DNA of 64,000 nucleotides from JAFLCA01 sp041907145 (lineage in GTDB: Bacteria > Bdellovibrionota_C > UBA2361 > JAFLCA01). Below, piece after piece: positions 18,357 to 27,729 of this stretch. The DNA lies in assembly GCA_041907145.1 (NCBI GenBank), contig JAYRHW010000283.1:1-64000 (forward strand), given 5' to 3'. The position numbers and the translations under genes were made by a program. The stretch's first letter is position 1, and each line of letters begins with the position of its first letter. Below the pieces are notes generated by a model. The model was not told where the DNA came from. It was given only the letters and a program-made list of their open reading frames with translations, and made no database searches.

Positions 18357-18701
18357 GGACTACGCCCTTACCGGGCTATCGAAGCTGAGTGCTGGCGGAA
18401 GGTCAAGAGACAGGGCGCAAGTCGCGCTGCTGCAAGGGCTGCCCGGAGGCAGTAGAACTTATTATCTCGATACCTTCGCGAACTCTCAGTTTCGCATTTA
18501 AAGGCCTGGCTCCTCATCATTAGCATGCCTGAACGGCCGCACTATGAATCTGAGCCACTCGTCCTAGAATACCATCGACGCAGAAGCGATGCAACGCGCG
18601 AGGCTTCGCTAGGTTCTAGCGACTTATAGTAACAGCGTCAAGGGAATACCACTTACGGATTTGCCCAGAGAAGATTTCTGCGTGGGCGGTCTTGCAGAGG
18701 C
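18357..18701 (-). other. pyr operon leader, no open reading frame
   Basis: About 345 bases between the small membrane-protein gene and pyrR hold no credible coding frame. The stretch contains a candidate promoter and a long untranslated leader that ends in the hairpin before pyrR. Such a leader is expected when PyrR acts on RNA. I could not match it confidently to the published PyrR-binding consensus. Confidence 0.5.
18613..18641 (-). promoter_or_regulatory. Candidate promoter of the pyr operon
   Basis: On the minus strand TTGACG (18636-18641) and TAGAAC (18613-18618) are separated by 17 bases. Transcription would start near 18606, giving a leader of roughly 285 bases before pyrR. The -35 is good and the -10 is only fair. 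Confidence 0.4.
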
Positions 18702-19091
18702 CTAAAAGTCACCCTCCGCGTAGGCGTGGAAATCGAAGGTATGAATGTCGTAGTCCTTATCGCCAATGGTGATATAGAAAACCTCTTGATAGGGCAGGCT
18801 AATTCGCATGTGTCTCCCATCCCGCTCAATCTTCAGATCATCCGGCTCCACGGGCAACTGTAGCTTCTTTATATGATACATGAGGCGGCGCCGAATCTCG
18901 GCGTCCTTTTCGGTCGAAGCCACCCGAATAATCTGCTCGAATTGATTGCTAATTTCGTAAAAGCAATAATAGAAAGGCAAGATATTATAAGCGGCGTATA
19001 AGGCAGCAGCGGTCAGCGCTCCAAAAACGAAGATAGTCAACTTGCCGATCCCCCGCTCACCGGCGATATCAGAAGCCATTTGCCGACCCAT
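18702..19091 (-). CDS. Small single-pass membrane protein
   Basis: A 129-residue protein with one N-terminal membrane segment (LTIFVFGALTAAALYAAYNI, about residues 17-36), a YYCFYEISNQFEQIIR junction, and a soluble basic/acidic domain probably facing the periplasm. It resembles short DUF4845-like proteins of deltaproteobacteria, but I cannot assign a function. I choose the ATG at 19091 over 19166 because the extra 25 residues look unlike protein. A weak promoter (TTGTCA and TATAGG at 19101-19127, spacing 15) would start transcription only about three bases before this ATG. The gene diverges from the next one. Confidence 0.65.
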   Translation of the reverse strand: MGRQMASDIAGERGIGKLTIFVFGALTAAALYAAYNILPFYYCFYEISNQFEQIIRVASTEKDAEIRRRLMYHIKKLQLPVEPDDLKIERDGRHMRISLPYQEVFYITIGDKDYDIHTFDFHAYAEGDF

Positions 19092-19221
19092 CTTAGGGAA
19101 CCTATACTGAACAGACGAACATGACAAACAGGCTGGTGGGTTGTTTTCCATGGAGCCCATTAGCAAGAATGCCGCATAATACTTCCGCGCTCCTCTTCAC
19201 TTAAGATTCACTCAAGACAGA

Positions 19222-19599
19222 ATGATCCAAAACAAGTCCGCTCAGCAGGAAAAAAGAAGACTCCAGACCCTGTTTGCCTGGGCCGGCCTTTGTCTCGCTC
19301 TAGGAATCGGAAATATCGCTTTCGGCCAATTCAAATATGCGCAGTACTCTGCCCTATTATCGGAGGCCACCGCCGAGCTTGCAAGACCGGAAAACACTGT
19401 TAGCCTACCGCTGCTTGGCCCTGCCCTCAACGTAGATCGCCAGACCCAGCATATTGGCAGAGTCAGGTTACGTATGGACTTCTATGCGTTCGTAATCTTG
19501 GGAGGGCAGGCCCTGACTGCACTGGGGGCCATACTTCTGGGCATTACACTATTGAAACGAAAGGCGGCCAATACGGACGATCAACCTCAGGATACCTGA
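19222..19599 (+). CDS. Small membrane protein with two predicted helices
   Basis: A 125-residue protein on the plus strand with hydrophobic stretches at about residues 17-36 (LFAWAGLCLALGIGNIAF) and 88-110 (AFVILGGQALTALGAILLGI) and a polar region between them. No family is recognised. It diverges from the preceding membrane-protein gene and its end overlaps the receiver-like gene on the other strand by 13 bases. It is one of only five plus-strand genes in the window. Confidence 0.6.
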   Translation: MIQNKSAQQEKRRLQTLFAWAGLCLALGIGNIAFGQFKYAQYSALLSEATAELARPENTVSLPLLGPALNVDRQTQHIGRVRLRMDFYAFVILGGQALTALGAILLGITLLKRKAANTDDQPQDT

Positions 19600-19943
19600 G
19601 ATAAGAGCTCCGGAAGCTTCTTCACGAAAACAGAGCGCGGATAGATCTCCTTCATCCCCTCGTCACTGGCAGCCTTCTCCAGCTCATGGTCGACATGAGA
19701 ATAATACGCCACAAGTCTTACCGGGCGCGTGGACTTCCGGGTGCTATCAAGAACCTCGGCCCTATTCCAGTCCGCAGCTGAAAGATCCATTAGAATAAGA
19801 CCAGCACCCAGTAGAATACCCTCACGCAGCTCAGCGATATCACGAACCGCTCTACAATTCTGCCCCAGTTCACGAGCTAGCGCGGAAATCTTGGATTTAA
19901 AAATCAGGTCGCGGCTGATAACGAGGATGCTAGGCGAGTCCAT
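19587..19943 (-). CDS. Atypical receiver-like protein
   Basis: A 118-residue protein with the secondary-structure rhythm of a CheY-type receiver: ILVISRD at the N-terminus, LILMDLSAA where the phospho-acceptor Asp is expected (about residue 53), and VRLVAYYSHVD near the position of the conserved Thr/Ser. The acidic pair that binds magnesium reads SRD rather than DD, and the conserved C-terminal Lys-Pro is not evident, so phosphorylation is doubtful. It begins inside the 3' end of the sigma-54 regulator gene (14-base overlap), so it may modulate that regulator. Confidence 0.65.
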   Translation of the reverse strand: MDSPSILVISRDLIFKSKISALARELGQNCRAVRDIAELREGILLGAGLILMDLSAADWNRAEVLDSTRKSTRPVRLVAYYSHVDHELEKAASDEGMKEIYPRSVFVKKLPELLSQVS

Positions 19944-21324
19944 AGGATTTTACCTTAGCAATGAGATTGGAGCGAGAAATTCCCAATTCCTTCGCTGCCT
20001 CGGAGCGGTTTCCCTTCGCTCTCTCGAGTGCGGACTGAATCATGTTCCTTTCGACATTTTCGATGGCATCCTTGAGATTGCCCTCCAGACGTCGTCCCTG
20101 GGCGGGAGGCAGGGGCCGTTCTCGCAGGTGAGCTGAAATCAAATCTGCATCGATTACGCTCGAGCTCCCTGCCATAAGCACCAAACGCTCAATTTCGTTT
20201 TCGAGCTCACGGATGTTCCCAGGCCAATGGTAGTCGCTCAATACACGAAGGGCATCCACACTCAGGGCCTTAACGGGGGACTTGCTCCGCTCCGCGATTA
20301 CCTTCAGAAAGTGTGCGGCCAGGAGAGGTATATCCACTCGTCGCTCACGAAGCGGTGGGATTCGGACAGAGATCACATTCAGTCGATAATATAAATCCTC
20401 ACGGAAAGTACCGGCCGCGACCATCTGTTTCAGATCGCGGTTCGTAGCAGCGATGATGCGTACATCCACTTTCTTGGTTTTGGTAGCTCCAACAGGCATG
20501 AAAGTGCCGTCCTGTAACACCCGCAGCAGCTTAACCTGCAGCGCTGGGCTCATCTCACCTAGCTCATCGAGGAAAAAGGTTCCGCCGTCAGCAACCTCGA
20601 AAAGCCCCTGCTTGTCTCGCACGGCTCCGGTAAACGCTCCGCGAACGTGCCCAAAAAGCTCCGATTCCAGTAGATTATCATTGAAGGCCGAGCAGTTCTG
20701 AATTACGAAGGGCTTGTTCTTCCGAGGAGAATGATAGTGCAGCGCACTGGCAATCAGCTCCTTTCCGGTACCTGATTCACCGGTGATCAGGACTGGCACG
20801 TCGGAATCGCGCACCTTGTCCAGCAAAGCGAAGAGATCGCGCATGATCTGGCTCGCCCCGATGATATTCGCAAAGCAAGCGCGTTCCGACTCGCGCGATC
20901 GCAGCTCGGCGGTGACTCGATTGGAGCGCTGAAGCTCCTCGTAGAGCCTTCGCGTGCGCATGACGGCCGCGAGCCGCGCCATCAACTCCCCACTATCGAA
21001 GGGGCGGCGAACATAGTCATCCGCTCCGTTCTCAAGCCCTGCAATTAATGCCTCACTGGAGTCGTTCGCTGTGACAAGAACTACGGGAATATAGCGCATT
21101 GCCGCATCAGCCTTAATGCGCTTGGTAACCTCAAACCCATCCATGCCGGGCATATTCACGTCCAGTAAGATGAGATCCGGATTCTCGGCCTCGATGCGCC
21201 TGAGAGCATCAGCTCCGTTCCCAGCGGTCACCGTGCTAAAGCCGTTCTTCTGTAGGACCTGCTCCAGCGCGAAAAGTCCATCTTCATTGTCATCAACGAC
21301 GAGGACTTTTGTTCGTACTGACAT
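19930..21324 (-). CDS. NtrC-family sigma-54-dependent response regulator
   Basis: A 464-residue regulator with three domains. The receiver (1-120) carries VVDDNEDG and LILLDVNMPGMDG with the phospho-acceptor Asp. The AAA+ domain (about 150-390) has Walker A GESGTGKEL, the sigma-54 contact motif GAFTGA and Walker B FFLDELGEM. A Fis-type helix-turn-helix lies at the end (GNRSEAAKELGISRSNL). It remodels sigma-54 polymerase at -24/-12 promoters. No histidine kinase is adjacent; the partner gene downstream is the receiver-like protein. Gene order places it directly after rho. Confidence 0.93.
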   Translation of the reverse strand: MSVRTKVLVVDDNEDGLFALEQVLQKNGFSTVTAGNGADALRRIEAENPDLILLDVNMPGMDGFEVTKRIKADAAMRYIPVVLVTANDSSEALIAGLENGADDYVRRPFDSGELMARLAAVMRTRRLYEELQRSNRVTAELRSRESERACFANIIGASQIMRDLFALLDKVRDSDVPVLITGESGTGKELIASALHYHSPRKNKPFVIQNCSAFNDNLLESELFGHVRGAFTGAVRDKQGLFEVADGGTFFLDELGEMSPALQVKLLRVLQDGTFMPVGATKTKKVDVRIIAATNRDLKQMVAAGTFREDLYYRLNVISVRIPPLRERRVDIPLLAAHFLKVIAERSKSPVKALSVDALRVLSDYHWPGNIRELENEIERLVLMAGSSSVIDADLISAHLRERPLPPAQGRRLEGNLKDAIENVERNMIQSALERAKGNRSEAAKELGISRSNLIAKVKSYGLA

Positions 21325-21343
21325 GGATTTGCCGATCGGATCG

Positions 21344-22600
21344 CTATTGCCCCTTCATCATCTCGAGGAAGTCCTTGTTGGACTTTGTGCCGTCCATCTT
21401 GCTCTGGAGCCATTCCATAGCTTCGACGACATTAAGGGGATTGAGCACCTTACGGAGCAGCCACACCTTCTGAAGGACGTCATTCTTCAGTAGGAGATCC
21501 TCCTTGCGAGTACCCGACTTATTGATATCGATTGCTGGGAATACGCGGCGCTCCACGAGCTTGCGATCCAAGACGAGCTCCATGTTGCCCGTGCCCTTGA
21601 ACTCTTCGAAAATGACCTCGTCCATACGAGACCCAGTATCAATCAGGGCCGTGCCAATGATAGTCAAACTTCCGCCCTCCTCGATATTTCGAGCGGCGCC
21701 GAAAAATCGCTTAGGCTTATGCAGGGCATTTGAGTCCACACCACCCGACAAGATCTTGCCGCTCGGGGGCACAACTGTGTTGTAGGCGCGAGCTAAGCGG
21801 GTAATCGAATCAAGCAGAATGACTACATCCTTCTTGTGCTCAACAAGGCGCTTGGCCTTCTCGATAACCATTTCAGCGACCTGAACGTGACGCTGGGCAG
21901 GCTCATCGAACGTCGAACTCACGACTTCGCCATTTACCGATCGCTGCATGTCGGTGACTTCTTCAGGACGTTCGTCTATCAGCAAGACGATCAGAACCAC
22001 TTCGGGGTGATTCTCGGTGATCGCGTTGGCGATATTCTGGAGCAAAACGGTCTTACCAGTGCGAGGCGGTGCGACGATCAATCCGCGCTGCCCCTTACCG
22101 ATCGGCGCGAATAGGTCGATCACGCGCGTAGACATTCCACCCTTCTTGCTCTCGAGTTTAATCTTCTCCTGCGGATAGATGGGAGTTAGGTTATCGAAAT
22201 GCACTTTCGTCTTCAGTGCGTCCAAAGTGTCATGATTGACTGAATTGACTTTCAGTAGAGCGAAGTACCGCTCTCCTTCCTTCTCCCGCGGTGGTCGAAT
22301 TTGCCCCTCCACGGTATCGCCGGTCTTGAGACCAAAGCGCCTGATCTGGGCGGGCGAAACATAAATATCGTCCGAACCGGGGAGGTAATTATAATCGGGA
22401 GCGCGCAGGAAGCCGAACCCGTCGGGCAGGCACTCCAGGACGCCTTCGCCGTATATGTTCCCATTAGATTCTGACTGCGCGGTCAGTATGCTGAAGATAA
22501 GATCCTGACGGCGCATGGTGTTAGCGCCCTCGATCTCGAATTGGGTAGCCAATTTCATTAACTCATCTGGCTTCAGTCGCTTAAGTTCATTCAGGTTCAT
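21344..22600 (-). CDS. rho: Transcription termination factor Rho
   Basis: Hexameric RNA-dependent ATPase that terminates transcription. The 418-residue protein has the Rho N-terminal helical domain ([18 protein letters not shown]), the RNA-binding cold-shock fold with [16 protein letters not shown] near residue 55, and the RecA-like motor with Walker [14 protein letters not shown] near 180, Walker [17 protein letters not shown] and the Q/R loops. Length is normal with no insertion. It is preceded by a 329-base noncoding region. Confidence 0.97.
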   Translation of the reverse strand: MNLNELKRLKPDELMKLATQFEIEGANTMRRQDLIFSILTAQSESNGNIYGEGVLECLPDGFGFLRAPDYNYLPGSDDIYVSPAQIRRFGLKTGDTVEGQIRPPREKEGERYFALLKVNSVNHDTLDALKTKVHFDNLTPIYPQEKIKLESKKGGMSTRVIDLFAPIGKGQRGLIVAPPRTGKTVLLQNIANAITENHPEVVLIVLLIDERPEEVTDMQRSVNGEVVSSTFDEPAQRHVQVAEMVIEKAKRLVEHKKDVVILLDSITRLARAYNTVVPPSGKILSGGVDSNALHKPKRFFGAARNIEEGGSLTIIGTALIDTGSRMDEVIFEEFKGTGNMELVLDRKLVERRVFPAIDINKSGTRKEDLLLKNDVLQKVWLLRKVLNPLNVVEAMEWLQSKMDGTKSNKDFLEMMKGQ

Positions 22601-22929
22601 GGTGTATGTCCGTTGGGCACTAAGTACTACAAGGTTAAAGGCAACATATTCTCACAGCCGCTTGCTGCCATCTCCCTGGCAAAGGGTTCAAACAAAGATA
22701 TTCGTTTGGATAGAATCGGTCTCGTGGCAAGTACTGAGAAAAGTAGGTTGAAAAAATTACGAACAGAAAAATTAGTCGGTTAGAGATTATCTTTCAGATT
22801 GGCGAATAAGGTTTTAAGGGAGCTCTCCCCTGCAATCTATAATAGGGACAGGCAATGGAGAGGATTCTAAGGAAATAAGGACGATAACGTCCAACCCTTC
22901 TTAATTGTAGCCACAACCCCATAAATCAG
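22601..22929. other. Noncoding region upstream of rho
   Basis: This stretch lies between tsaB and rho and holds no credible gene. It contains an A-rich tract around 22748-22772 and must include the rho promoter and leader on the minus strand. Rho leaders in other bacteria carry autoregulatory rut sites; I saw no decisive motif and no clear intrinsic terminator for tsaB. Confidence 0.4.
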
Positions 22930-23607
22930 TCAACGGGGCATCTCCAATCGCTCTTGGATGGTCCTGGCCGCCACGGCCCTCACGTAGAGGGGCTCTAACC
23001 CTATGAGTTTCTTTGGATCTGGTCCAAAAATCCGCCCCCCCAAAGCATGAAAGGCAAATACCGAGTGCTCTCCGCCTGGTTCGACTCTAACCGACTTAAA
23101 CGGAAGTATGCCCAGAGTGTTGTCGCAGACAAATACGCTCGTATCCTCGACGCCCCTGGCTAGATCTTCGAGTTTCACAATTGACACTTGCCCTATGGCC
23201 TTTAGAGCGCCGCACGATGCGATTTCATACGTCTCTACAAAAGCCTCTCCGCGTCGCGCGTCACGCAAAGCTGTGACAGTTCCGGTACCCGCCTCAGCCG
23301 CCTGCACCAAAACTGCAAGAGAAGATACGGGGTAGACAGGAATATCAAGCGCTATAGCCAGCCCCTTCGCAAAAGCAAATCCGATTCTTAAGCCTGTAAA
23401 TGAGCCAGGACCCTCGCTGATCACGATGGCAGATAGTTCGGTCGCCCGTAAACGGTTCCTCGCTAGCAGCTCGCCGAGCAGTTGAGCCAGTGACTCGGTA
23501 TGACTAGCCGCTTCCTCTGCGGATGCACGATCAAGCCGCTTTCCGCCTTGCACCAACGCGACGCTGGTGGCGCTTCCACTGGTCTCGATACCTAGGACAG
23601 TGTGCAT
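22930..23607 (-). CDS. tsaB: tRNA threonylcarbamoyladenosine biosynthesis protein TsaB
   Basis: Partner of TsaD in adding the threonylcarbamoyl group at A37 of ANN-decoding tRNAs. The 225-residue protein has the ASKHA fold opening (LGIETSGSATSVALVQGG) and the family motif EGPGSFTGLRIGFAFAKGLA near residue 66. It lacks the TsaD metal site, as expected for TsaB. Its ATG overlaps the rseP stop by one base, so it ends the rpsB-to-rseP series. Confidence 0.93.
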   Translation of the reverse strand: MHTVLGIETSGSATSVALVQGGKRLDRASAEEAASHTESLAQLLGELLARNRLRATELSAIVISEGPGSFTGLRIGFAFAKGLAIALDIPVYPVSSLAVLVQAAEAGTGTVTALRDARRGEAFVETYEIASCGALKAIGQVSIVKLEDLARGVEDTSVFVCDNTLGILPFKSVRVEPGGEHSVFAFHALGGRIFGPDPKKLIGLEPLYVRAVAARTIQERLEMPR

Positions 23608-24740
23608 CAGAGCTTCAAGAGATCATTACCGAATGCGAAAATCATAAGCAGAAAAAGAATAAGCATGCCCACTTGATTGGCCACTTCCTGTATTCGCAGA
23701 CTCACGGGCTTGCCTCCCCTTAGGGCCTGTAGCGTAAAAAACATGAGATGTCCCCCATCCAAGATTGGGATGGGCAGAAGGTTCAGGATCGCTAAGCTCA
23801 CGCTCAGAAAGGTCATGAAGTCTAGTACGTGCTCAAGGCCTTTTTTGGCACTCTTTGCTGCTTCCTTGAAGATAAAAATCGGCCCAGAAATATGCTTGGG
23901 CGATATGGCTCCCTGAATCATTCCCCAAAGCCCGCGCACGGTAACGACGCAAAGGTACGATACCTGTCCCACCCCGGCCTTTACAGCACCGTAAAAGTCC
24001 ACCGGTTCGCGAATCGTGTCGGGCACGATGCCTATCTTCACTGAGCGTTTGCCGCTTGTTCCCTCCAGCACGGAGATCTCAGCAGTATCGTCCGTTCCCG
24101 CCATAGTGAAAGACTTTGTTTCCACCCCGGCCTCGGCTACTCTCTCCACGCTGAACGTGACAGCTTTCCCGTCCGACTTTCGAATCAGATCGGCCATATC
24201 TACCCAGGACTCCACCGCCTGACCATCGACGGACTTCACTAAGTCCTTGGCCCTTAACCCCGCCTTTTCAGCCGGGTAGCCGGGAATCACATCTCCGATA
24301 ACGGCGCGGTCAACGGCCACCATGCGGCCAAAATTGTAGAAGGAAAAAATCGAGAACAGCACCGCGAACAACAGGTTAAAACCCGGGCCGGCCAAAACGA
24401 TCGAGGACTTGGCGAGATATCCCTTACTGAGGAACCAGCGCGAACGATCATTAAGTAAAGCCCGGTCTTCCGGGGAAAGCTCCTCATCAGGAGTCGCGCT
24501 AACGGGCTCCATGTCTCGCGGATCGTCGCCCACCATTCGGACATACCCCCCAAGCGGAATGAGCCCGATAGCGTATGTGGTTTCCCCAATCTTGCGCCGC
24601 CAAATCTTGCGGCCGAATCCAATGGAGAACTCAAGCACGCCGACTCCATTGAGTTTAGCAAGTAGAAAGTGCCCGAGCTCATGGACGAAAATAAGAATTC
24701 CGAGAACAAGAATCGAAACGAGAAAATACTCTATATTCAT
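23607..24740 (-). CDS. rseP: Site-2 intramembrane zinc protease RseP
   Basis: Cleaves transmembrane substrates such as anti-sigma factors within the inner membrane. The 377-residue protein has the metal motif HELGH in the first membrane helix (about residue 20), a single PDZ domain (IPGYPAEKAGLRAKDLVKSV) and the second active-site element LNLLPIPILDGGH near 320. E. coli RseP has two PDZ domains; one is usual in many other phyla. I choose the ATG at 24740 because AAGGAA lies nine bases upstream; the frame extends to 24776. Gene order dxr-rseP-tsaB. Confidence 0.94.
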   Translation of the reverse strand: MNIEYFLVSILVLGILIFVHELGHFLLAKLNGVGVLEFSIGFGRKIWRRKIGETTYAIGLIPLGGYVRMVGDDPRDMEPVSATPDEELSPEDRALLNDRSRWFLSKGYLAKSSIVLAGPGFNLLFAVLFSIFSFYNFGRMVAVDRAVIGDVIPGYPAEKAGLRAKDLVKSVDGQAVESWVDMADLIRKSDGKAVTFSVERVAEAGVETKSFTMAGTDDTAEISVLEGTSGKRSVKIGIVPDTIREPVDFYGAVKAGVGQVSYLCVVTVRGLWGMIQGAISPKHISGPIFIFKEAAKSAKKGLEHVLDFMTFLSVSLAILNLLPIPILDGGHLMFFTLQALRGGKPVSLRIQEVANQVGMLILFLLMIFAFGNDLLKL

Positions 24741-24826
24741 GCAGGAAAATTCCTTAGGCGGGTACTGGGAGAGCACAAATACACCACAACTGCCTCCCTA
24801 CACTCAGCGAAATGCACGAGCACAGC

Positions 24827-26035
24827 TTATAGTATACCCAGACCGAGATCTCTTGAAAACAGCTCCCAGAGCTCCTCAAGCGCAGTATAGAGCTCGGCAA
24901 AACTCGTAGCCGGTGCGCGGCTATTATCACTCAGGGCCTGCTCTACGAAAGGTTCGATGCCATCAAAGGCTATTCTTCGCTTCAAGAAGGCCTGAACAGC
25001 CGCCTCGTTCGCCAAGTTCAGCACGGCACCGGCTAGTCCGCCCGCTGCCAGGGCCTCTCTTGCCAGACGCAGGGCCGGAAATCGGCCTTGGTCCAGCTTT
25101 CTGAAACTTAATTGCCCGACCTCCTCGAGGTTCAGCCGAGGCATAACTTCTCCCAGGCGGCCATGGGGATACTGCATCGCGTAGGCGATTGGCCCCCTCA
25201 TATCGGGCACCGAGAGTTGCGCCAACATTCCGCCATCACAAAGGCGAACGAGAGAGTGCACAATGCTCTGCGGATGAACAAGTACCTCGATTCGAGACTC
25301 TTCGACGCCAAAGAGCCAATGAGCCTCTATGAGCTCAAGAGCCTTGTTCATCATCGTCGCAGAGTCGACAGAAATTTTGGCTCCCATACTCCAACGCGGA
25401 TGGCGTACCGCCTCCTCTGGAGTGACTCCTGAAAGCTCCCTTCGATTGCGATCCAGAAAAGGGCCTCCTGAGGCGGTCAACACCAGACTATCCAAATCTG
25501 TCGCTTGTACCCCTTGAAGCGCCTGAAAAATGGCCGAGTGCTCGCTGTCCACCGGCAAAATTTTTGCTCCACTGCGGCTTTGGGCCCCCTGGACCAATTC
25601 TCCCGCCGCCACCAAGCTTTCCTTGTTGGCAAGTGCGATAGTCTTTCCAGCATGTACAGCGGTCTCAACGGAGCGAAGCCCGGCAACTCCCACGACTGCC
25701 GCCACTACCACATCAACCTCCGGCAGACCGGCGAGTTCAGCGGTTTCCGCTTCACCCACCACCAATTCGAAGGCCTGCTTCTCCCTTCCCTGCAGCGAAG
25801 CAGCGGCCCTATGATCTGATAATCCCACGTATTTCGGACGGTGAAGGCTCGCGATTCTTTCCAACTCGCCCGCGTTCGAATTTGCCGTAATACCCACGAG
25901 CTCGAACTTACCTGGGTGATTGCCAATCACCTCGAGTGTCGAGCGCCCAATCGACCCCGTTGCTCCACAAAGAAGCACTCGCCGTGGTCCCCCATCAGGC
26001 GGTGTGTCACATTTCCCGGGCACAGGAACCAGCAT
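24827..26035 (-). CDS. dxr: 1-deoxy-D-xylulose 5-phosphate reductoisomerase
   Basis: First committed MEP-pathway enzyme, making 2-C-methyl-erythritol 4-phosphate for isoprenoids, including undecaprenyl phosphate. The 402-residue protein shows the NADPH-binding motif CGATGSIGRSTLEVI near residue 23, the metal ligand region LPVDSEHSAIFQAL near 160, and WSMGAKISVDSATMMNKALE near 215. A short Pro-rich N-terminal extension precedes the Rossmann fold. Its start overlaps the cdsA stop by one base. Confidence 0.96.
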   Translation of the reverse strand: MLVPVPGKCDTPPDGGPRRVLLCGATGSIGRSTLEVIGNHPGKFELVGITANSNAGELERIASLHRPKYVGLSDHRAAASLQGREKQAFELVVGEAETAELAGLPEVDVVVAAVVGVAGLRSVETAVHAGKTIALANKESLVAAGELVQGAQSRSGAKILPVDSEHSAIFQALQGVQATDLDSLVLTASGGPFLDRNRRELSGVTPEEAVRHPRWSMGAKISVDSATMMNKALELIEAHWLFGVEESRIEVLVHPQSIVHSLVRLCDGGMLAQLSVPDMRGPIAYAMQYPHGRLGEVMPRLNLEEVGQLSFRKLDQGRFPALRLAREALAAGGLAGAVLNLANEAAVQAFLKRRIAFDGIEPFVEQALSDNSRAPATSFAELYTALEELWELFSRDLGLGIL

Positions 26036-26913
26036 TAGAATCCCCCGGCCAGCATCACAATGGCCAGAAACACGGGCGCAGAGAGTAATTCTCCATCTAT
26101 ACGGTCAAGCACTCCGCCATGTCCCGGCAATATGGTCCCACTATCCTTGATCCCCGCATCTCGCTTCAGGAACGACTTAAGTAGATCTCCCGTTTGGGCC
26201 GCCAGGACTACGAGCGCAGAAAAAGCAGCCAACGATGCCAAGCTGACCTCGATACCAAGCAAGGCTTGGAGCAGCAATCCAGTCAAGACCCCAGCACCGA
26301 GTCCTCCCGCGCTGCCAGACAGAGTCTTGTTCGGGGATAACGCTGGTGCGAGCTTCGGGCCTTGGAACTTTCGCCCCGTAAAGAAGGCAGCGATATCATT
26401 CACAGCCACCACCGAAACTAACCATGCGACTGGCCCAACGGCGCCGGGCAGCATGGCGAGAGCGAGTAGACTTGCTCCGCCCAGTCCAATGAGGACGAAT
26501 CCAGCAAAAAGGGCGCCCGAAATGCTGTGAGCAAACTCCGAGGACTCTCGGGCTGCATAAGTGAAAAGTAGAGAGGCCAGGAACGTACCCGATGCCCAGG
26601 AGAGGAAGAGGGCTGATTTAATAAGACTAACATCGATGAAGGAACCAAAAAGCCCAGTCTGACGAAAGCAAAGGCACAAGAAAACGGCACTCGGAGCCAA
26701 GGAGACACCGAGGAAGGCTATCCGTCCAGCGCTCCCCTTGTTTTGCCCCATCTGGGCGAACTCCCACGCACAAAGCGCTACAGCTGTGAGCGCAAAGCCC
26801 AGCAACAACCAGCGGCCTATTGCAGTAAAATGAGCAAGTACTAGGACAGCGACAAAGCTCCCCACAACGATCAACGCTGTCCTAATTCGAGTGCGGAGCG
26901 ATGCGTCAACCAT
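26035..26913 (-). CDS. cdsA: Phosphatidate cytidylyltransferase
   Basis: Makes CDP-diacylglycerol, the precursor of all membrane phospholipids, in the inner membrane. The 292-residue protein has about eight hydrophobic helices and the C-terminal signature SFLKRDAGIKDSG followed by LPGHGGVLDRIDGE, which holds the catalytic aspartates. It sits 14 bases after uppS and overlaps dxr by one base, a classic lipid/isoprenoid gene order. Confidence 0.94.
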   Translation of the reverse strand: MVDASLRTRIRTALIVVGSFVAVLVLAHFTAIGRWLLLGFALTAVALCAWEFAQMGQNKGSAGRIAFLGVSLAPSAVFLCLCFRQTGLFGSFIDVSLIKSALFLSWASGTFLASLLFTYAARESSEFAHSISGALFAGFVLIGLGGASLLALAMLPGAVGPVAWLVSVVAVNDIAAFFTGRKFQGPKLAPALSPNKTLSGSAGGLGAGVLTGLLLQALLGIEVSLASLAAFSALVVLAAQTGDLLKSFLKRDAGIKDSGTILPGHGGVLDRIDGELLSAPVFLAIVMLAGGF

Positions 26914-26927
26914 AGAGGATCCTCTTG

Positions 26928-27695
26928 TTAGGGGCGGCCGGGAGAAATCGGCGTCTCCTGCAACTGATCGTCAGTGAGCCCAAACCTCCGAGTGCGTCCA
27001 GCAAATTCCTGAAGACAGCGAAGGTACTCCTCCCGATTAAATTCCGGCCACAACACGGGCGTTACAACGATTTCCGAATAAGCCAGCTGCCACAGAAGAA
27101 AATTCGAGATGCGATTCTCATCGCTGGTTCGAATCAGCAAATCTGGGTCGGGAACGTCGGGAGCATACAACTGCGAGGTGATCGTCTGCTCGCTTATATC
27201 CTGCGAGCGAAGCTCTCCCCGTTGCACGGCTTCTGAAATCTTCCGCGCCGCAGCGACTAGCTCCTCCCTTCCGCCATACGACACCGCCAGTATGAGGTCC
27301 ATTGCCTTAGCGTCCTTCGTTCGCTCGAAATTGCGCTGCAGCGACTCTTGCACTTCCCATGGCAGACGGCTCAGGTCTCCGATTGCACGCAAGCGAATAT
27401 CATTTTTGAGCATCAACTCCAGCTCGCTGTCGAGGTACTGCGCAAAGAGACGCATGAGCGACGAAACCTCGTCGCGTGGACGCTGCCAGTTCTCAGTGGA
27501 AAAAGCGAACAAGGTAAGATAGCGGATACCGAGCCTGCGCGACTCCTCGACAATCATGCGGACTGTCTTTGCGCCTGCCCGATGCCCCTCGATGCGGGGC
27601 AAGAAGCGCTTCTTCGCCCAGCGGCCATTGCCGTCCATGATGACCGCAACATGTCGCGGAAGCACGGCGGGAGCCTGCAGCACTGCTCTGCTCAT
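26928..27695 (-). CDS. uppS: Undecaprenyl diphosphate synthase
   Basis: Cis-prenyltransferase that extends farnesyl diphosphate to the C55 carrier for peptidoglycan and polysaccharides. The 255-residue protein has the substrate motif VIMDGNGRWAK near residue 18 with the catalytic Asp, FAFSTENWQRP near 75 and the C-terminal RTSDENRISNFLLWQLAYSE split motif near 200. It lies between frr and cdsA, giving a set of consecutive enzymes that link isoprenoid and phospholipid synthesis. Confidence 0.95.
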   Translation of the reverse strand: MSRAVLQAPAVLPRHVAVIMDGNGRWAKKRFLPRIEGHRAGAKTVRMIVEESRRLGIRYLTLFAFSTENWQRPRDEVSSLMRLFAQYLDSELELMLKNDIRLRAIGDLSRLPWEVQESLQRNFERTKDAKAMDLILAVSYGGREELVAAARKISEAVQRGELRSQDISEQTITSQLYAPDVPDPDLLIRTSDENRISNFLLWQLAYSEIVVTPVLWPEFNREEYLRCLQEFAGRTRRFGLTDDQLQETPISPGRP

Positions 27696-27729
27696 GAGCG
27701 TAAGACCTCCGCTGCCACAGCCTCGAAAC

